Source: Protostelium mycophagum
Taxonomy: Eukaryota > Evosea > Variosea > Protosteliida > Protosteliaceae
Direction of reading: 5' to 3'
Length of the DNA: 40,294 nucleotides
Assembly (NCBI GenBank): GCA_002081555.1
Contig: KV921153.1
Span: 1-40,294 of the forward strand
Both the position numbers and the translations under genes were made by a program. A model generated the notes under the pieces. That model ran no database searches. It was not told where the DNA came from and saw only the letters and a program-made list of their open reading frames with translations. This document shows positions 40,287 through 40,294 of this stretch, piece after piece. Each line of letters begins with the position of its first letter. The first letter of the stretch is position 1.

Positions 40287-40294
40287 AGAGAGTG

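Overview
This is a eukaryotic nuclear window. Coding sequence is split by many short introns, mostly about 40-100 bases and some only 22-23, with GT..AG ends. There is no operon structure, rRNA, convincing tRNA, CRISPR array or insertion sequence. Gene content points to an amoebozoan: a RegA-type phosphodiesterase with an N-terminal receiver-like domain, a PAS-PAS hybrid histidine kinase, an F-box/Sec7 protein, a Bin3-type RNA methyltransferase and an EF-hand/LIM protein. A protosteloid amoeba such as Planoprotostelium is my best guess from content and compactness; I could not confirm the species. Gene models were joined by hand by matching reading phase across GT..AG junctions, so individual splice sites may be off even where the family call is firm.

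Layout: (1) <1-3197 (+), TEX10/Ipi1-like ribosome-biogenesis protein, 5' end outside the window. (2) 3528-5008 (-), EF-hand plus three LIM domains. (3) 5358-7160 (+), phosphopantothenate-cysteine ligase. (4) 7206-8004 (-), Myb/SANT-like protein. (5) 8374-8640 (+), small two-helix membrane protein. (6) 8830-9637 (+), unrecognised Ser/Thr/Pro-rich protein. (7) 9713-11906 (-), TMX3-like membrane thioredoxin/PDI of the ER. (8) 12939-14230 (+), SEC14/CRAL-TRIO lipid-transfer protein. (9) 14269-15036 (-) and (17) 37672-38450 (-), a paralogous pair of hydrophilic Val/Glu-rich proteins. (10) 15269-19834 (-), EFR3-like scaffold of the plasma-membrane PI4-kinase complex. (11) 20140-23457 (+), RegA-like cyclic-nucleotide phosphodiesterase. 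(12) 23588-27886 (-), secreted GH31 glycosidase. (13) 27905-28127 (+), tiny putative protein starting 18 bases from the GH31 start. (14) 28866-33094 (+), hybrid histidine kinase. (15) 33504-34695 (+), Bin3/MePCE/BCDIN3D methyltransferase. (16) 34746-37322 (-), F-box protein with a SUKH-like middle and a PARP-type C-terminal domain. (18) 39021-40286 (+), F-box plus Sec7 protein resembling FBXO8.

Themes: the histidine kinase and the RegA-like phosphodiesterase are the two ends of the phosphorelay known to control cAMP in Dictyostelium. Here the receiver of the phosphodiesterase appears to have lost its phosphorylation residues, while that of the kinase is intact. EFR3 and the SEC14 protein both belong to phosphoinositide biology. 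Two F-box proteins carry enzymatic-looking domains (PARP and Sec7) whose key catalytic residues look substituted.

The most unusual signal is in the introns. A short motif, CGTTGTAGAT, supplies the 3' splice site in either orientation (CGTTGTAG| or ATCTACAACAG|). The palindromes TGACGTCA and GAAATTTC also recur in introns far more often than chance. These may mark an intron family that spread by copying (introner-like), or a highly constrained splicing signal.
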